From positions 1-64,000 of the forward strand of contig NZ_FMDN01000002.1 of the NCBI RefSeq assembly GCF_900090245.1: a stretch of DNA of 64,000 nt, written 5' to 3'. The DNA comes from Micromonospora halophytica. Its GTDB lineage: Bacteria > Actinomycetota > Actinomycetes > Mycobacteriales > Micromonosporaceae. Both the position numbers and the translations under genes were made by a program. The notes under the pieces are model-generated. The model did not search any database. It saw only the letters and a list, made by a program, of their open reading frames with translations, and was not told the origin of the DNA. Shown piece by piece: positions 29,541-40,715 of this stretch (its first letter is position 1; every line of letters begins with the position of its first letter).

Positions 29541-30332
29541 TCAGCGGGCCGTGTGCTCCGGGAACCGGCAGATCTTCGCGAACTCCTCGGCATCCAGGCT
29601 GGCGCCGCCGACCAGGGCCCCGTCCACGTCCGGCTGGGCCATGATCGCCGCCACGTTCGAGGACTTGACCGATCCGCCGTAGAGGACCCGGACCTGGTCC
29701 GCGGTGCCCTGGTCGAAGGTCTCGACCAGCCGCTTGCGGACCTCGCCACAGACCTCCTGGGCGTCCTCCGGGGTGGCCGTCTTGCCGGTGCCGATTGCCC
29801 AGACCGGCTCGTACGCCACGACGACCTTGGTGACCTGCTCGGCGGTGAGCCCCTTGAGGGCGCCGTCGAGCTGGTCGCAGCAGTGCGGCACGTGCCGCAT
29901 CTGCTCCCGGATCTCCAGACCCTCACCGATGCAGAGGATCGGGGTGAGCCCGTTGGCCAGCGCCGCCGCCACCTTGGCGTTGACGATCGCGTCGTCCTCG
30001 TAGTGGTACGCGCGCCGCTCGGAGTGCCCGACCACCACGTACGTGCAGCCCAGCTTGGCCAGCATCGCACCGGAGACGTCCCCGGTGTAGGCGCCCGACT
30101 GGTACGGCGACAGGTCCTGCGCGCCGTAGCCGATCAGCAGCTTGTCGCCGTCCACCGCGGTCTGCACTGTACGCAGGTCGGTGAAGGGCGGCAGGACCAC
30201 CGTCTCGACGTCGGTGAGCTGCTTCTCGGTGAGGCTCGCGGCCAGCTTCTGCACCAGCAGGTTGGCCTCGAGGTGGTTGAGGTTCATCTTCCAGTTGCCG
30301 GCCATCAACGGCCGGCGGCTGACGCTCGCCAT
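29541..30332 (-). CDS. tpiA: Triosephosphate isomerase
   Basis: A 263-aa TIM-barrel enzyme interconverting dihydroxyacetone phosphate and glyceraldehyde-3-phosphate. Active-site residues are visible as Lys15 in [11 protein letters not shown], His in VVGHSERR, and Glu in [13 protein letters not shown], with the phosphate-binding loop [16 protein letters not shown] 30332 overlaps the pgk stop (TGATG), so the genes are translationally coupled; a GTG one codon upstream is also possible. An AGAAG-like sequence inside pgk serves as SD. Confidence 0.96.
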   Translation of the reverse strand: MASVSRRPLMAGNWKMNLNHLEANLLVQKLAASLTEKQLTDVETVVLPPFTDLRTVQTAVDGDKLLIGYGAQDLSPYQSGAYTGDVSGAMLAKLGCTYVVVGHSERRAYHYEDDAIVNAKVAAALANGLTPILCIGEGLEIREQMRHVPHCCDQLDGALKGLTAEQVTKVVVAYEPVWAIGTGKTATPEDAQEVCGEVRKRLVETFDQGTADQVRVLYGGSVKSSNVAAIMAQPDVDGALVGGASLDAEEFAKICRFPEHTAR

Positions 30333-31531
30333 CACTTCTCCAGGGCCGCGATGCCGGGGAGGGTCTTGCCCTCCAGGTACTCCAGGGACGCGCCGCCGCC
30401 GGTCGAGATGTGCCCGAAGGAGGACTCGTCGAGGCCCAACGCACGGACCGCAGCGGCGGAGTCACCGCCACCGACCACGCTGAACGCGTCGGCCTTGGTG
30501 ATCGCCTCGGCGACCCCACGGGTGCCGCCCGCGAACGCCGCCATCTCGAACACGCCCATCGGGCCGTTCCAGAAGACGGTCTTCGCCTGCGAGAGCGCGG
30601 CGGCGAAGCCGGCCACCGTCTCCGGGCCGATGTCCAGGCCGAGCCGGTGGCTGGGGATGCCGTCGGCGGGCACCGTGTCGTGCGCGGCGTCCGGGGCGAA
30701 GGCGTCCGCGGCCACCACGTCGACCGGGAGCATGATCTTGCCCTCGGAGCGCTCCAGCAGGTTGCGGCAGGTCTCGACCATCTCCTCCTCCAGCAGCGAG
30801 GTGCCCACCTCGTGGCCCTGGGCCTTGAGGAAGGTGAAGCACATCCCGCCGCCGATGAGCAGCCGGTCGACCTTCGGCAGCAGGGCCTCGATGACCGCCA
30901 GCTTGTCGGAGACCTTGGACCCCCCGAGCACCACCACGTACGGGCGCTCCGGCTCGCCGGTCAGCTTGGAGAGCACCTCCACCTCGCGCAGGACGAGGCG
31001 GCCGGCCACGCCCGGCAGCCGCGCCGGCACGTCGTACACGCTGGCGTGCTTGCGGTGCACGGCGCCGAACGCGTCGTCGACGTACACCTCGCCGAAGGCG
31101 GCGAGCTGGTCGGCGAAGGCGCCCCGCTCGGCGGCGTCCTTGCTGGTCTCCCCCTTGTTGAAACGGAGGTTCTCCAGCAGGGCGACCTGGCCGTCGGCCA
31201 GGCCCTCCACGGTGGAGCGGGCCGAGTCGCCGACGGTGTCGGAGGCGAAGCTCACCGGCGCGCCGAGCAGCTCACCGAGCCGGCCGGCGACCGGGCGGAG
31301 GCTGAACTGCGGGTCCGGCGCGCCCTTCGGGCGGCCCAGGTGCGAACAGACGACCACCCTGGCACCGGCCTGGACCAGCGCGCCCAGGGTCGGCAGGACC
31401 GCGCGGATGCGGCCGTCGTCGGTGATCTCACCGGTCTGCTTGTCGAGTGGGACGTTCAGGTCGGCGCGCACGAGCACGCGCCGACCCGACACCCCCTCGG
31501 CGAGCAGGTCGTCGAGGTTGCGGATGCTCAC
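30332..31531 (-). CDS. pgk: Phosphoglycerate kinase
   Basis: A 399-aa two-domain kinase that makes ATP from 1,3-bisphosphoglycerate. Family stretches are [68 protein letters not shown] and the nucleotide site [19 protein letters not shown] with [11 protein letters not shown]. The start is GTG 31531 with GGAGGCC about 9 nt upstream. It follows gap by 52 nt and overlaps tpiA. Confidence 0.97.
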   Translation of the reverse strand: MSIRNLDDLLAEGVSGRRVLVRADLNVPLDKQTGEITDDGRIRAVLPTLGALVQAGARVVVCSHLGRPKGAPDPQFSLRPVAGRLGELLGAPVSFASDTVGDSARSTVEGLADGQVALLENLRFNKGETSKDAAERGAFADQLAAFGEVYVDDAFGAVHRKHASVYDVPARLPGVAGRLVLREVEVLSKLTGEPERPYVVVLGGSKVSDKLAVIEALLPKVDRLLIGGGMCFTFLKAQGHEVGTSLLEEEMVETCRNLLERSEGKIMLPVDVVAADAFAPDAAHDTVPADGIPSHRLGLDIGPETVAGFAAALSQAKTVFWNGPMGVFEMAAFAGGTRGVAEAITKADAFSVVGGGDSAAAVRALGLDESSFGHISTGGGASLEYLEGKTLPGIAALEK

Positions 31532-31583
31532 CGAGCTAGGCCTCCGTTCGTGACTGCGGGGCTCGCAAGCTCACTCCTCGCAC

Positions 31584-32849
<1,266 letters not shown>

Positions 32850-32852
32850 CTA

Positions 32853-33833
32853 TCAGACCACGAGCATGTCCGGCGTGACTGCCGCTTCCGTATCCGGGAT
32901 GCCCAGGTCACGGGCGCGCTTGTCGGCCAGCGCCAGCAGCCGGCGGATCCGGCCGGCGATGGCGTCCTTGGTCAGCGGCGGGTCGGCCAGCGCGCCCAGC
33001 TCCTCCAGCGAGGCCTGCCGGTGCTCCAGGCGCAGCCGCCCGGCCGAGGTGAGGTGGTTCGGCGCGTCGTCGGCGAGGATCTCCAGCGCCCGGGTCACCC
33101 GGGCGGCGGCGGCCACCGCGGCCCGCGCCGACCGGCGCAGGTTGGCGTCGTCGAAGTTGGCCAGCCGGTTGGCGGTGGCCCGCACCTCGCGGCGCACCCG
33201 CCGTTCCTCCCAGGCCAGCACGCTGGAGTGCGCGCCGATGCGGGTGAGCAGCGCGGCGATCGCGTCGCCGTCCTTGACCACCACCCGGTCCACCCCGCGC
33301 ACCTCACGGTTCTTGGCGGTGATGCCGATCCGACGGGCCGCACCGACCAGGGCCAGCGCCGACTCCGGGCCCGGGCAGGTGATCTCCAGCGCGCTGGAGC
33401 GGCCCGGCTCGGTCAACGAACCGTGCGCCATGAACGCGCCACGCCACGCCGAGACCGCGCAGCACACGTTCGCCGCCACCACGTGCGGCGGCAGGCCCCG
33501 CACCGGACGGCCGCGCACGTCCAGCAGGCCGGTCTGCCGGGCCAGCGCCTCGCCGTCCTTGACCACCCGGACGATGAAGTGGCTGCCCTTGCGCAGCCCG
33601 CCCGAGGCGAGCACGTGGATCTCACTGGGATAGCCGTACACCTCGGCGATCTCCCGGCGCAGCCGCCGGGCCACCGCCCCGGTGTCCAACTCGGCCTCCA
33701 CCACCACCCGACCGGAGACGATGTGCAGCCCGCCGGCGAAACGGAGCAGCGCGGCCATCTCCGCCCGTCGGCAGCAGGGCTTGGGCACGTCGACCCGACT
33801 CAGCTCGTCCTTGACCGCAGCCGTCATCGCCAT
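32853..33833 (-). CDS. whiA: WhiA, sporulation regulator and DNA-binding protein
   Basis: A 326-aa protein with an N-terminal LAGLIDADG-homing-endonuclease-like fold and a C-terminal helix-turn-helix. Typical stretches are [40 protein letters not shown] and, at the C-terminus, [20 protein letters not shown] with [18 protein letters not shown]. In Streptomyces, WhiA works with WhiB to start sporulation septation genes. ATG 33833 follows GGAGGG at good spacing. It is the last gene of rapZ-yvcK-whiA and begins 54 nt after yvcK. Confidence 0.96.
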   Translation of the reverse strand: MAMTAAVKDELSRVDVPKPCCRRAEMAALLRFAGGLHIVSGRVVVEAELDTGAVARRLRREIAEVYGYPSEIHVLASGGLRKGSHFIVRVVKDGEALARQTGLLDVRGRPVRGLPPHVVAANVCCAVSAWRGAFMAHGSLTEPGRSSALEITCPGPESALALVGAARRIGITAKNREVRGVDRVVVKDGDAIAALLTRIGAHSSVLAWEERRVRREVRATANRLANFDDANLRRSARAAVAAAARVTRALEILADDAPNHLTSAGRLRLEHRQASLEELGALADPPLTKDAIAGRIRRLLALADKRARDLGIPDTEAAVTPDMLVV

Positions 33834-33887
33834 TGTGCGCCCCTCCACGGACCGGTACCGGCGTGTCGCCGGTGATTACGTACGTGC

Positions 33888-34850
33888 TTAACGATCGGCG
33901 CCCAGGACAGGCACCAGCGCGGCGCCAAGGGCGGCAGGGTCGTGCCGGGCAGAGCCGTCGTCGACGGCGACGGGGGCGAGCACCAGCCGGGCACCCAGCG
34001 ATTCTGCCGCACGGGCGACCGGTTCGGGATCACCCACCGCCTTCGAATCGGCCAGCACGAAGTCGACCGTGAGCTGCGGAAGGTACCAGTGCAGGGCGGC
34101 CAGGTGGTCGGCGACGGAGAGCCCGAGGGTCTCCTTCTCGACCGCCAGGTTGAGGGTGACCAGCCGTCGGGCCGGGCTGGCGACGATCGCGGCGGCCAGC
34201 CCCGGCACCAGCAGGTGCGGCAGCACGCTGGTGTACCAGCTGCCCGGGCCGAAGATCAGCCAGTCCGCCTCGCCGACGGCGGCGACCGCCTCGGCGCAGG
34301 CGACCGGGGCGTCCGGGTTGAGCCGCAGCGACTCCACCCGGCCGGCGGTCACCGCGACCTGGTGCTGCCCGCGTACGGTGCGGACCTCGCCGGGGCGTCC
34401 CGGGTCGGCGCCGCGCACCCGGGCTTCGATGTCGACCGGCTGGGGCGACATCGGCAGCACCCGGCCGACCGCGCCCAGCATCGCCCCGGCGTGCTCCAGC
34501 GCGGCCACCGGGTCGCCGAGCTGCTCCATCAGGCCGCAGAGCACCAGGTTGCCCACCGCGTGCCCGGTCAACCCGTCCCGGCCGTCACCGGCGAAGCGGT
34601 GCTGGAACAGCCCGGCGCTGCGCCGGGTGGCCGGGTGGTCGCCGGCCAGCGCGACGAGGGCCTGCCGCAGGTCGCCCGGGGGCAGCCCGCCGCGTTCGGC
34701 CCTCAGCCGCCCGCTGGAGCCGCCGTCGTCGCCGACGGTGACCACGGCGGTGATGTCCAGGTCGAGTTCTCCCGTGCAGTGCCGCAGCGCACGCAGCGAG
34801 GCGGAGAGGCCGTGCCCTCCGCCGAAGGCGACCACCTTCGTCGCCGCCAC
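33888..34850 (-). CDS. yvcK: YvcK/CofD-like gluconeogenesis factor
   Basis: A 320-aa protein of the CofD-like family that binds UDP-sugars and is needed for growth on gluconeogenic carbon sources and for cell-wall homeostasis in several Gram-positives. The nucleotide site is KVVAFGGGHGLSASLRALR, followed by AVVTVGDDGGSSGRLRAERG and LLVPGLAAAIVASPARRLV. GTG 34850 overlaps the rapZ stop (TAGTG) and has GGGAG just upstream. It lies between rapZ and whiA in the conserved order. Confidence 0.95.
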   Translation of the reverse strand: MAATKVVAFGGGHGLSASLRALRHCTGELDLDITAVVTVGDDGGSSGRLRAERGGLPPGDLRQALVALAGDHPATRRSAGLFQHRFAGDGRDGLTGHAVGNLVLCGLMEQLGDPVAALEHAGAMLGAVGRVLPMSPQPVDIEARVRGADPGRPGEVRTVRGQHQVAVTAGRVESLRLNPDAPVACAEAVAAVGEADWLIFGPGSWYTSVLPHLLVPGLAAAIVASPARRLVTLNLAVEKETLGLSVADHLAALHWYLPQLTVDFVLADSKAVGDPEPVARAAESLGARLVLAPVAVDDGSARHDPAALGAALVPVLGADR

Positions 34851-35770
34851 TACTCCCGCCCCAGGTCCCGGTGCTGAGCGTTGGCGGCGAGCCCGGACTG
34901 GCGCAGCCGGCCGGCGAGCTCCTCGGCGATGGCGACACTGCGGTGCTTGCCACCGGTGCAGCCCACCGCCACCGTCAGGTAGCGCTTGCCCTCCCGCTCG
35001 AAACCTGCGGTGGTGGCGCCCACCAGGTCGGCGTACGACGACACGAAGGCGTCCGCCCCCTCCTGGCCGAGCACGTACGCGCTGACCGCCTCCTCCCGCC
35101 CGGTGTGCTCGCGCAGCTCGGGCACCCAGTACGGGTTGGGCAGGAACCGGGCGTCGAGCACGAAGTCGGCGTCCGGCGGCAGGCCGTACTTGAAGCCGAA
35201 GGAGATCACCGTCACCCGCAGCCGGCGGGCGTCCTCGCCGCCGAACAGCTCCTCGACCCGGCGGCGGAGCTGGTTGACGTTGAGGTGGCTGGTGTCGATG
35301 ATCACATCGGCCTGGTCGCGGGCCTCCTCCAGCAGGCCGCGCTCCACCGCGATGCCGTCGGCCAGCCGCCCCTCCCCCTGCAACGGGTGCGAGCGCCGCA
35401 CGCTCTCGAACCGGCGGATCAGCACCTCGTCGTCGGCGTCGACGAAGATCACCCGGGGCGAGAAGCCGCGCTCCTTCAGCTCCCGGATCGCGCCGGCCAG
35501 GTCGGTGGAGAAGGCCCGCGAGCGCACGTCGAGCACCATCGCGGTACGCCGGGCGGCCCCGCCGGCCTTGACCGCCAGCTCGGCCATGTCGAGCAGCAGC
35601 GCCTGGGGCAGGTTGTCCACCACGTAGTACCCGACGTTCTCCAGCGCCCGGGCGACCGTGCTGCGGCCACCGCCGGACAGGCCGGTGACCACCACCAGCG
35701 AGGTGTCCGACTCCGCCGTCGCCGTGCCGTCGCCCGGGGCGTACCCGTCGGCCGTCCGCGCCTCGCTCAC
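34850..35770 (-). CDS. rapZ: RapZ-family RNase adapter / nucleotide-binding protein
   Basis: A 306-aa protein with an N-terminal P-loop kinase-like domain (VVVTGLSGGGRSTVARALEN, about 26-45) and a C-terminal RapZ domain with VISFGFKYGLPPDADFVLD and LTVAVGCTGGKHRSVAIAEE, where the GCTGGKHRS loop binds ligand. In E. coli, RapZ senses glucosamine-6-phosphate and directs RNase E to a small RNA; in actinobacteria the role is less clear. GTG 35770 is chosen with GGGAG 6 nt upstream. The longer in-frame reading from 37987 is the antisense side of recQ. It is the first gene of rapZ-yvcK-whiA. Confidence 0.94.
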   Translation of the reverse strand: MSEARTADGYAPGDGTATAESDTSLVVVTGLSGGGRSTVARALENVGYYVVDNLPQALLLDMAELAVKAGGAARRTAMVLDVRSRAFSTDLAGAIRELKERGFSPRVIFVDADDEVLIRRFESVRRSHPLQGEGRLADGIAVERGLLEEARDQADVIIDTSHLNVNQLRRRVEELFGGEDARRLRVTVISFGFKYGLPPDADFVLDARFLPNPYWVPELREHTGREEAVSAYVLGQEGADAFVSSYADLVGATTAGFEREGKRYLTVAVGCTGGKHRSVAIAEELAGRLRQSGLAANAQHRDLGRE

Positions 35771-35986
35771 CACACACTCCCGAGTCCCTGGCGCCGGGTC
35801 CGGTCCCCCGGCCACGCATGGTCGATCTGCGACTCTATCCCGACGGGCGGCATCGATCGGTTCGTGCCCGTCCGACCGGTGCCGGTGTCGCCGTCGGCGG
35901 TCGCGCCGTCTCCCTGGCGAGCCGCCGGGCGCGACGTGGTATTCCCATCGGCCGGTCGCCGGGGCGGCGGTGTCGGCGCCGGCTCG

Positions 35987-35992
35987 TAGACT
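35987..35992 (+). promoter_or_regulatory. -10 hexamer of recQ
   Basis: TAGACT ends 6 nt before the recQ GTG, which predicts a leaderless message. No LexA-type box was recognised nearby. Confidence 0.5.
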
Positions 35993-35998
35993 CCCCGG

Positions 35999-37843
35999 GT
36001 GACCTCCCCCACCGAGACGCGCACCTCCGACGCCCTGCGGGTGCTCAACCGGGTCTTCGGCTACGACGCCTTCCGCGGCTTCCAGCGAGAGGTCATCGAC
36101 CACGTGGTGGCCGGCGGCGACGCGCTGGTGCTGATGCCCACCGGCGGCGGCAAGTCGCTGTGCTACCAGATCCCGGCCCTGGTCCGCGACGGTGTCGCGG
36201 TGGTGGTGTCGCCGCTGATCGCGCTCATGCAGGACCAGGTCGACGCGCTGACCGCGGTCGGCGTCCGGGCCGGTTTCCTCAACTCCACGCAGGATCTCGA
36301 CGCCCGCCGCCAGGTCGAGCGGGCGTTCGTCGCCGGCGAGCTGGACCTGCTCTACCTCGCCCCCGAGGCGCTGGGCACCCGGGGCGCGCAGCAACTGCTC
36401 GACCGGGGCCGGATCAGCCTGTTCGCGATCGACGAAGCGCACTGCGTCTCGCAGTGGGGGCACGACTTCCGCCCCGACTACCTGGCCCTGTCGATGCTGC
36501 ACGAACGCTGGCCGGACGTCCCGCGGATCGCGCTCACCGCCACCGCGACCAGCGCCACCCGGGCGGAGATCGCCACCCGGCTCAAGCTCACCGAGGCGCG
36601 GCACTTCGTGGCCAGCTTCGACCGGCCCAACATCCAGTACCGGATCGTGCCGAAGCGGGAGCCGCGCAAGCAACTGCTCAGCCTGCTGCGCGACGAGCAC
36701 CCGGGCGACGCCGGCATCGTCTACTGCCTGTCCCGGGCCTCGGTGGAGAAGACCGCCGAGTTCCTGGTCGCCAACGGCGTCGCCGCGCTGCCGTACCACG
36801 CCGGCCTGGACGCGGGCACCCGCGCCGCCAACCAGCAGCGCTTCCTGCGGGAGGACGGCCTGGTCATGGTGGCGACGATCGCGTTCGGGATGGGCATCGA
36901 CAAGCCGGACGTCCGGTTCGTCGCCCACCTCGACCTGCCCAAGTCGGTCGAGGGCTACTACCAGGAGACCGGCCGCGCCGGCCGGGACGGGCTGCCGTCG
37001 ACCGCCTGGCTCGCGTACGGGCTGCAGGACGTGGTGCAGCAGCGCAAGATGATCGAGACGTCCGACGGGGACCTGGCCCACCGGCGCAACCTCGCCACCC
37101 ACCTCGACGCGATGCTGGCGCTGTGCGAGACGGTCCGCTGCCGCCGGGTGCAGTTGCTGGAGTACTTCGGCCAGACCGGGGCGGCCGGCTGCGGCAACTG
37201 CGACACCTGTCTCACCCCGCCGGAGACCTGGGACGGCACCGTCGCGGCGCAGAAGCTGCTCTCCACCGTCTACCGGCTGGACCGGGAGCGCAACCAGCGC
37301 TTCGGCGCGGGGCACTGCGTCGACATCCTGCTCGGCAAACAGACTGACAAGATCACCCAGTACGGCCACGACGCGTTGAGCACCTTCGGCATCGGCACCG
37401 AACTGCGCGAGGCGGAGTGGCGCGGGGTGGTCCGGCAACTGCTCGCCGAGGGGCTGCTGGCCGTCGAGGGCGACTACGGCACGCTGGCGCTGACCGACGC
37501 CAGCGCGGAGGTGCTGGGCCGTCGCCGGGTGGTCACCATGCGCCGGGAGCCGGAGAGGGTGGCTTCGGGCCGGTCGGCGAAGCCGCGCGGGGCGGCCACC
37601 GTGGTCGCCGAGCTGTCCCCGCAGGCCACGTCGCTGTTCGAGCGGCTGCGCGGCTGGCGGGCGACGACCGCGAAGGAGCAGGGCGTCCCGGCGTACGTGA
37701 TCTTCCACGACGCGACGCTGCGGCAGATCGCGACGGACGCGCCGGCATCGCTGGCCGAGCTGTCCCGGATCAGCGGCGTCGGGGAGAACAAGCTGGCCAA
37801 GTACGGTGAGCAGATCCTCGCCGTACTCGCCGAGGCGGACTGA
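35999..37843 (+). CDS. recQ: ATP-dependent DNA helicase RecQ
   Basis: A 614-aa superfamily 2 helicase that unwinds DNA 3' to 5' in recombination and repair. The order is helicase core with Walker A GGGKS (49-53) and DEAH (145-148, [20 protein letters not shown]), a Zn/RQC part with [12 protein letters not shown] and CGNCDTC near 378-402, and a C-terminal HRDC domain (about 540-614, [20 protein letters not shown]). All modules of a full-length RecQ are present. The start is GTG 35999 with the leaderless -10. It lies on the opposite strand between rapZ and uvrC, genes that are usually adjacent. Confidence 0.96.
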   Translation: MTSPTETRTSDALRVLNRVFGYDAFRGFQREVIDHVVAGGDALVLMPTGGGKSLCYQIPALVRDGVAVVVSPLIALMQDQVDALTAVGVRAGFLNSTQDLDARRQVERAFVAGELDLLYLAPEALGTRGAQQLLDRGRISLFAIDEAHCVSQWGHDFRPDYLALSMLHERWPDVPRIALTATATSATRAEIATRLKLTEARHFVASFDRPNIQYRIVPKREPRKQLLSLLRDEHPGDAGIVYCLSRASVEKTAEFLVANGVAALPYHAGLDAGTRAANQQRFLREDGLVMVATIAFGMGIDKPDVRFVAHLDLPKSVEGYYQETGRAGRDGLPSTAWLAYGLQDVVQQRKMIETSDGDLAHRRNLATHLDAMLALCETVRCRRVQLLEYFGQTGAAGCGNCDTCLTPPETWDGTVAAQKLLSTVYRLDRERNQRFGAGHCVDILLGKQTDKITQYGHDALSTFGIGTELREAEWRGVVRQLLAEGLLAVEGDYGTLALTDASAEVLGRRRVVTMRREPERVASGRSAKPRGAATVVAELSPQATSLFERLRGWRATTAKEQGVPAYVIFHDATLRQIATDAPASLAELSRISGVGENKLAKYGEQILAVLAEAD

Positions 37844-37930
37844 CCGGCGGTCCGCGCGTCGGGTCGGCCGGCGGACCGCACGACGCCGGGACCGGGCCGG
37901 GACCGGGCCGGTCCGGCGTGCGGCCGTCCG

Positions 37931-38011
37931 CTTGATCTGCTCCATTACGGCGACATCGGGCGGTCCACCTGCCGGGGATACCGCCATGCCGCCGCCACGG
38001 AGTGGATCAAG
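37931..38011. repeat. Imperfect palindrome between recQ and uvrC
   Basis: CTTGATC (37931-37937) and its complement (38005-38011) enclose partially matching arms around GCTCCATTACGGCGACATCG and a GGCGGC-rich return strand. It lies between convergent genes and may serve as a terminator or be a decayed intergenic repeat. The segment 37844-37930 is otherwise featureless GC-rich sequence. Confidence 0.45.
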
Positions 38012-38022
38012 CGCACCGGCGG

Positions 38023-40017
38023 TCAGTCGGCGGCCGTGGCCTTCGCGGTGTCGCTGTCGAGGGCGGCGAGGATGGCCTCGGCGGTCCGCCTGCCCACCCC
38101 GGGCACCTCGGTGATCTCCTCGACGGTGGCGGCGGAGAGCCGCTTGAGCGAGCCGAAGTGTCGCAGCAGCGCCTTGCGGCGTACCTCGCCGAGGCCGGGG
38201 ACGTTGTCCAGCGCCGACTCGGTCATCCGCTTCGAGCGCCGCTGCCGGTGGAAGGTGATGGCGAAGCGGTGCGCCTCGTCGCGGACCCGTTGCAGCAGGT
38301 AGAGCCCTTCGGAGGTGCGCGGCAGGATGACCGGGTACTCGTCGTCGGGCAGCCAGACCTCCTCCAGCCGCTTGGCCAGCCCGCAGAGCGCCACGTCGTC
38401 GATGCCCAGGTCGGCCAGGGCCTGGGCGGCGGCGGCCACCTGCGGCGCGCCACCGTCGACCACCACCAGTTGCGGCGGGTACGCGAACTTGCGCGGCCGG
38501 CCGGTGAGAGGGTCGACGAGGGCACCGACGCGCGGCTCGTCGGACACGAGCGCGGCGGCGTCCTCGCCGCCGGGCCGGTCCGGGTCGCCGGCGGTCTCCT
38601 CGCCGATCTCCCCGGTCTCGGCGCGGGCGTCGAGGTAGCGGGCGAAGCGGCGGCGCAGCACCTCGGACATGGCGGACAGGTCGTCGGTGGCGCCCCGGAC
38701 GATGAAACGGCGGTATTCACCCTTGCGCGGCAGCCCGTCCTCGAAGACGACCATGCTGGCCACCACGTCGGTGCCCTGGATCTGGGAGACGTCGAAGCAC
38801 TCGATGCGCAGCGGCGAGGTGCGCATGCCCAGCGCGTCGCTGATCTCGTCGAGGGCCTTGCTGCGGGTGGTCAGGTCGCCGGCCCGCTTGAGCTTGTGCC
38901 GGGTCAGGGCGTCCTTCGCGTTGCGCTCGACGGTCTCCAGCAGGGACCGCTTGTCGCCGCGTTGCGGCACCCGCAGGGCGACCCGGCTGCCCCGGCGGGT
39001 GGCGAGCCAGTCGGAGAGGGCGTCGGCGTCGGCCGGCAGCTCGGGTACGAGCAGCTCCCGGGGGACGTCCGACTCGCCCTGCTCGCCGCCGTAGACCTGG
39101 GTGCAGAAGTGGTGCACCAGGTCGCCGGTGGTCAGCTCCTCGGTCTTCTCCACCACCCAGCCGCGCTGGCCGCGCACCCGGCCGTCGCGGACGTGGAACA
39201 CCTGGACGGCGGCTTCGAGCGGATCGTCGGCGAAGGCGACCACGTCGGCGTCGGTGCCGTCGCCGAGCACCACGGTCTGCTTCTCCATGGCCCGGCGCAG
39301 CGCGGCCACGTCGTCGCGCAGCCGGGCCGCCCGCTCGAACTCCAACTGCTCGCTGGCCTCGGTCATCTCGCGTTCGAGCTTGCGGACCATGGTGTCGGTG
39401 CGGCCGGCCATGAAGTCGCAGAAGTCGTCGACGATCTCCCGGTGCCGCTCGGCGGAGACGGTGCCGACGCAGGGCGCGGAGCACTTGCCGATGTAGCCGA
39501 GCAGGCACGGCCGGCCGACCTGGCCGGCCCGCTTGAACACCCCGGAGGAGCAGGTCCGCGCCGGGAAGACCCGCAGCAGCAGGTCCAGCGTCTCGCGGAT
39601 CGCCCAGGCGTGCGAGTACGGCCCGAAGTAGCGCACCCCCTTGCGCTTGGCGCCGCGCATCACCTGCAGTCGCGGGTACTCCTCGTCGAGGGTGACCGCC
39701 AGGTAGGGGTAGGACTTGTCGTCGCGGTAGCGGACGTTGAAACGCGGGTCGTACTGCTTGATCCAGGTGTATTCGAGCTGGAGCGCCTCGACCTCGGTGC
39801 CGACGGTGACCCAGTCCACCGACTCGGCGGTGGTGACCATCTGCTGGGTGCGCTGGTGCAGCCCCCACAGGTCGGCGAAGTAGGAGTTGAGCCGACTGCG
39901 CAGGTTCTTCGCCTTGCCGACGTAGATCACCCGGCCGGTGCCGTCACGGAACCGGTAGACCCCCGGTGACTCGGGGATGGTGCCGGGCGCGGGACGGTAG
40001 GTCGAGGGATCAGCCAC
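38023..40017 (-). CDS. uvrC: UvrC, excinuclease ABC subunit C
   Basis: A 664-aa nucleotide-excision-repair nuclease that cuts on both sides of a lesion with UvrAB. The N-terminal GIY-YIG-type domain shows [20 protein letters not shown] (18-37), the UVR motif for UvrB binding is at about 200-235 ([20 protein letters not shown]), the C-terminal endonuclease part contains [20 protein letters not shown] and [13 protein letters not shown], and HhH repeats close the protein ([36 protein letters not shown]). GTG 40017 is selected because TAGTCT ends 7 nt upstream and the family start [18 protein letters not shown] follows. The 40047 start would lie within the promoter. Confidence 0.96.
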   Translation of the reverse strand: MADPSTYRPAPGTIPESPGVYRFRDGTGRVIYVGKAKNLRSRLNSYFADLWGLHQRTQQMVTTAESVDWVTVGTEVEALQLEYTWIKQYDPRFNVRYRDDKSYPYLAVTLDEEYPRLQVMRGAKRKGVRYFGPYSHAWAIRETLDLLLRVFPARTCSSGVFKRAGQVGRPCLLGYIGKCSAPCVGTVSAERHREIVDDFCDFMAGRTDTMVRKLEREMTEASEQLEFERAARLRDDVAALRRAMEKQTVVLGDGTDADVVAFADDPLEAAVQVFHVRDGRVRGQRGWVVEKTEELTTGDLVHHFCTQVYGGEQGESDVPRELLVPELPADADALSDWLATRRGSRVALRVPQRGDKRSLLETVERNAKDALTRHKLKRAGDLTTRSKALDEISDALGMRTSPLRIECFDVSQIQGTDVVASMVVFEDGLPRKGEYRRFIVRGATDDLSAMSEVLRRRFARYLDARAETGEIGEETAGDPDRPGGEDAAALVSDEPRVGALVDPLTGRPRKFAYPPQLVVVDGGAPQVAAAAQALADLGIDDVALCGLAKRLEEVWLPDDEYPVILPRTSEGLYLLQRVRDEAHRFAITFHRQRRSKRMTESALDNVPGLGEVRRKALLRHFGSLKRLSAATVEEITEVPGVGRRTAEAILAALDSDTAKATAAD

Positions 40018-40024
40018 GACTCCG

Positions 40025-40030
40025 AGACTA
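40025..40030 (-). promoter_or_regulatory. -10 hexamer of uvrC overlapping a pseudogene stop
   Basis: TAGTCT ends 7 nt before the uvrC GTG. Its first three bases are also the TAG stop of the decayed lectin gene upstream. Confidence 0.5.
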
Positions 40031-40612
40031 TCCGCCGGCCCCGACACTCCAGATCACGCCGAGCTGATCGACCTCGGACCCGCTGCGGCCGTAGAACCCG
40101 GCCAGCCGCCCGCCGGGCGGCGCGGCGAAGGTCACCACCGCCGGGGTCGGGGTGCCGCCGGATAGGGTACGGCCCCGGTTCGTGGTGAACCGGGCGGAGA
40201 AGATCCGGGTCCGGCCGTCCTTCTGCCTGGGTCAGGGTGACCTGGGTGACGTGCTCACCGTCGGCCGGGTCGAGCCAGGCGGCGGTGCCACCGGTCCCGC
40301 CGTGGCGCAGCGCGGCGCCGTCGGCGAGGTCGACGCCGACCTGGTCGAGCCGGGAGCCGGCGCGCAGTGACACCCGGGTCACCGACGCCGGGTGTTGGTG
40401 GCCGGGTCCCCGCTGGACAAGGGTTCGGGCAGCCCGGCGACGTTGTAGGTGAGCACCGAGAAGGTGCCGGAGGTGGGGGCGACCGGCGTGACCGCCGCTG
40501 CGGCGGGCGTCGAGGCGGTGGCCAGGGTGGCGAGGGACACCACGGCGGCGAGCAGTCGTACGCGCGTCGTCCGGCGTCCTCTCTGGACGCAGCGATCAGG
40601 GTTATCGACCAC
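40028..40612 (-). pseudogene. Collapsed gene for a secreted nuclease/phosphatase-type protein with jacalin-like lectin domain
   Basis: The N-terminal piece (from about GTG 40612) has a signal peptide (RVRLLAAVVSLATLATAS) and TFSVLTYNVAGLPEPLSS, the start of an endonuclease/exonuclease/phosphatase domain. At about 40390 it jumps to a jacalin-like lectin domain (VTRVSLRAGSRLDQVGVDLA, then LRHGGTGGTAAWL), so most of the catalytic domain has been deleted and the frame lost. A one-base insertion near 40226 breaks the lectin again; correcting it gives FSARFTTNRGRTLSGG and [20 protein letters not shown] up to the TAG at 40028. A product is very unlikely. This accounts for the gene-free stretch between uvrC and the acylase gene. 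Confidence 0.8.
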
Positions 40613-40715
40613 TTCCGATGTGCCGCCCGCGAACGCTACCATCCGGTATCCGAATGTTCTTCGTGTAATGCTTCTCCGCTCCCCCGACTGATCCCCACCC
40701 ACTCGGAGGATCACC

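Noticed and set aside
29541..31553. Plus-strand frames opposite tpiA, pgk and gap as possible overlapping genes
   Set aside because: The minus-strand enzymes are complete and textbook-like, and the plus-strand products have no recognisable motif.
34850..37987. A 1045-codon minus-strand frame that could be read as a fused protein ending in RapZ
   Set aside because: Only the last 306 codons (from GTG 35770) are RapZ-like. The upstream part is antisense to recQ and lacks domain similarity; a good SD supports the short form.
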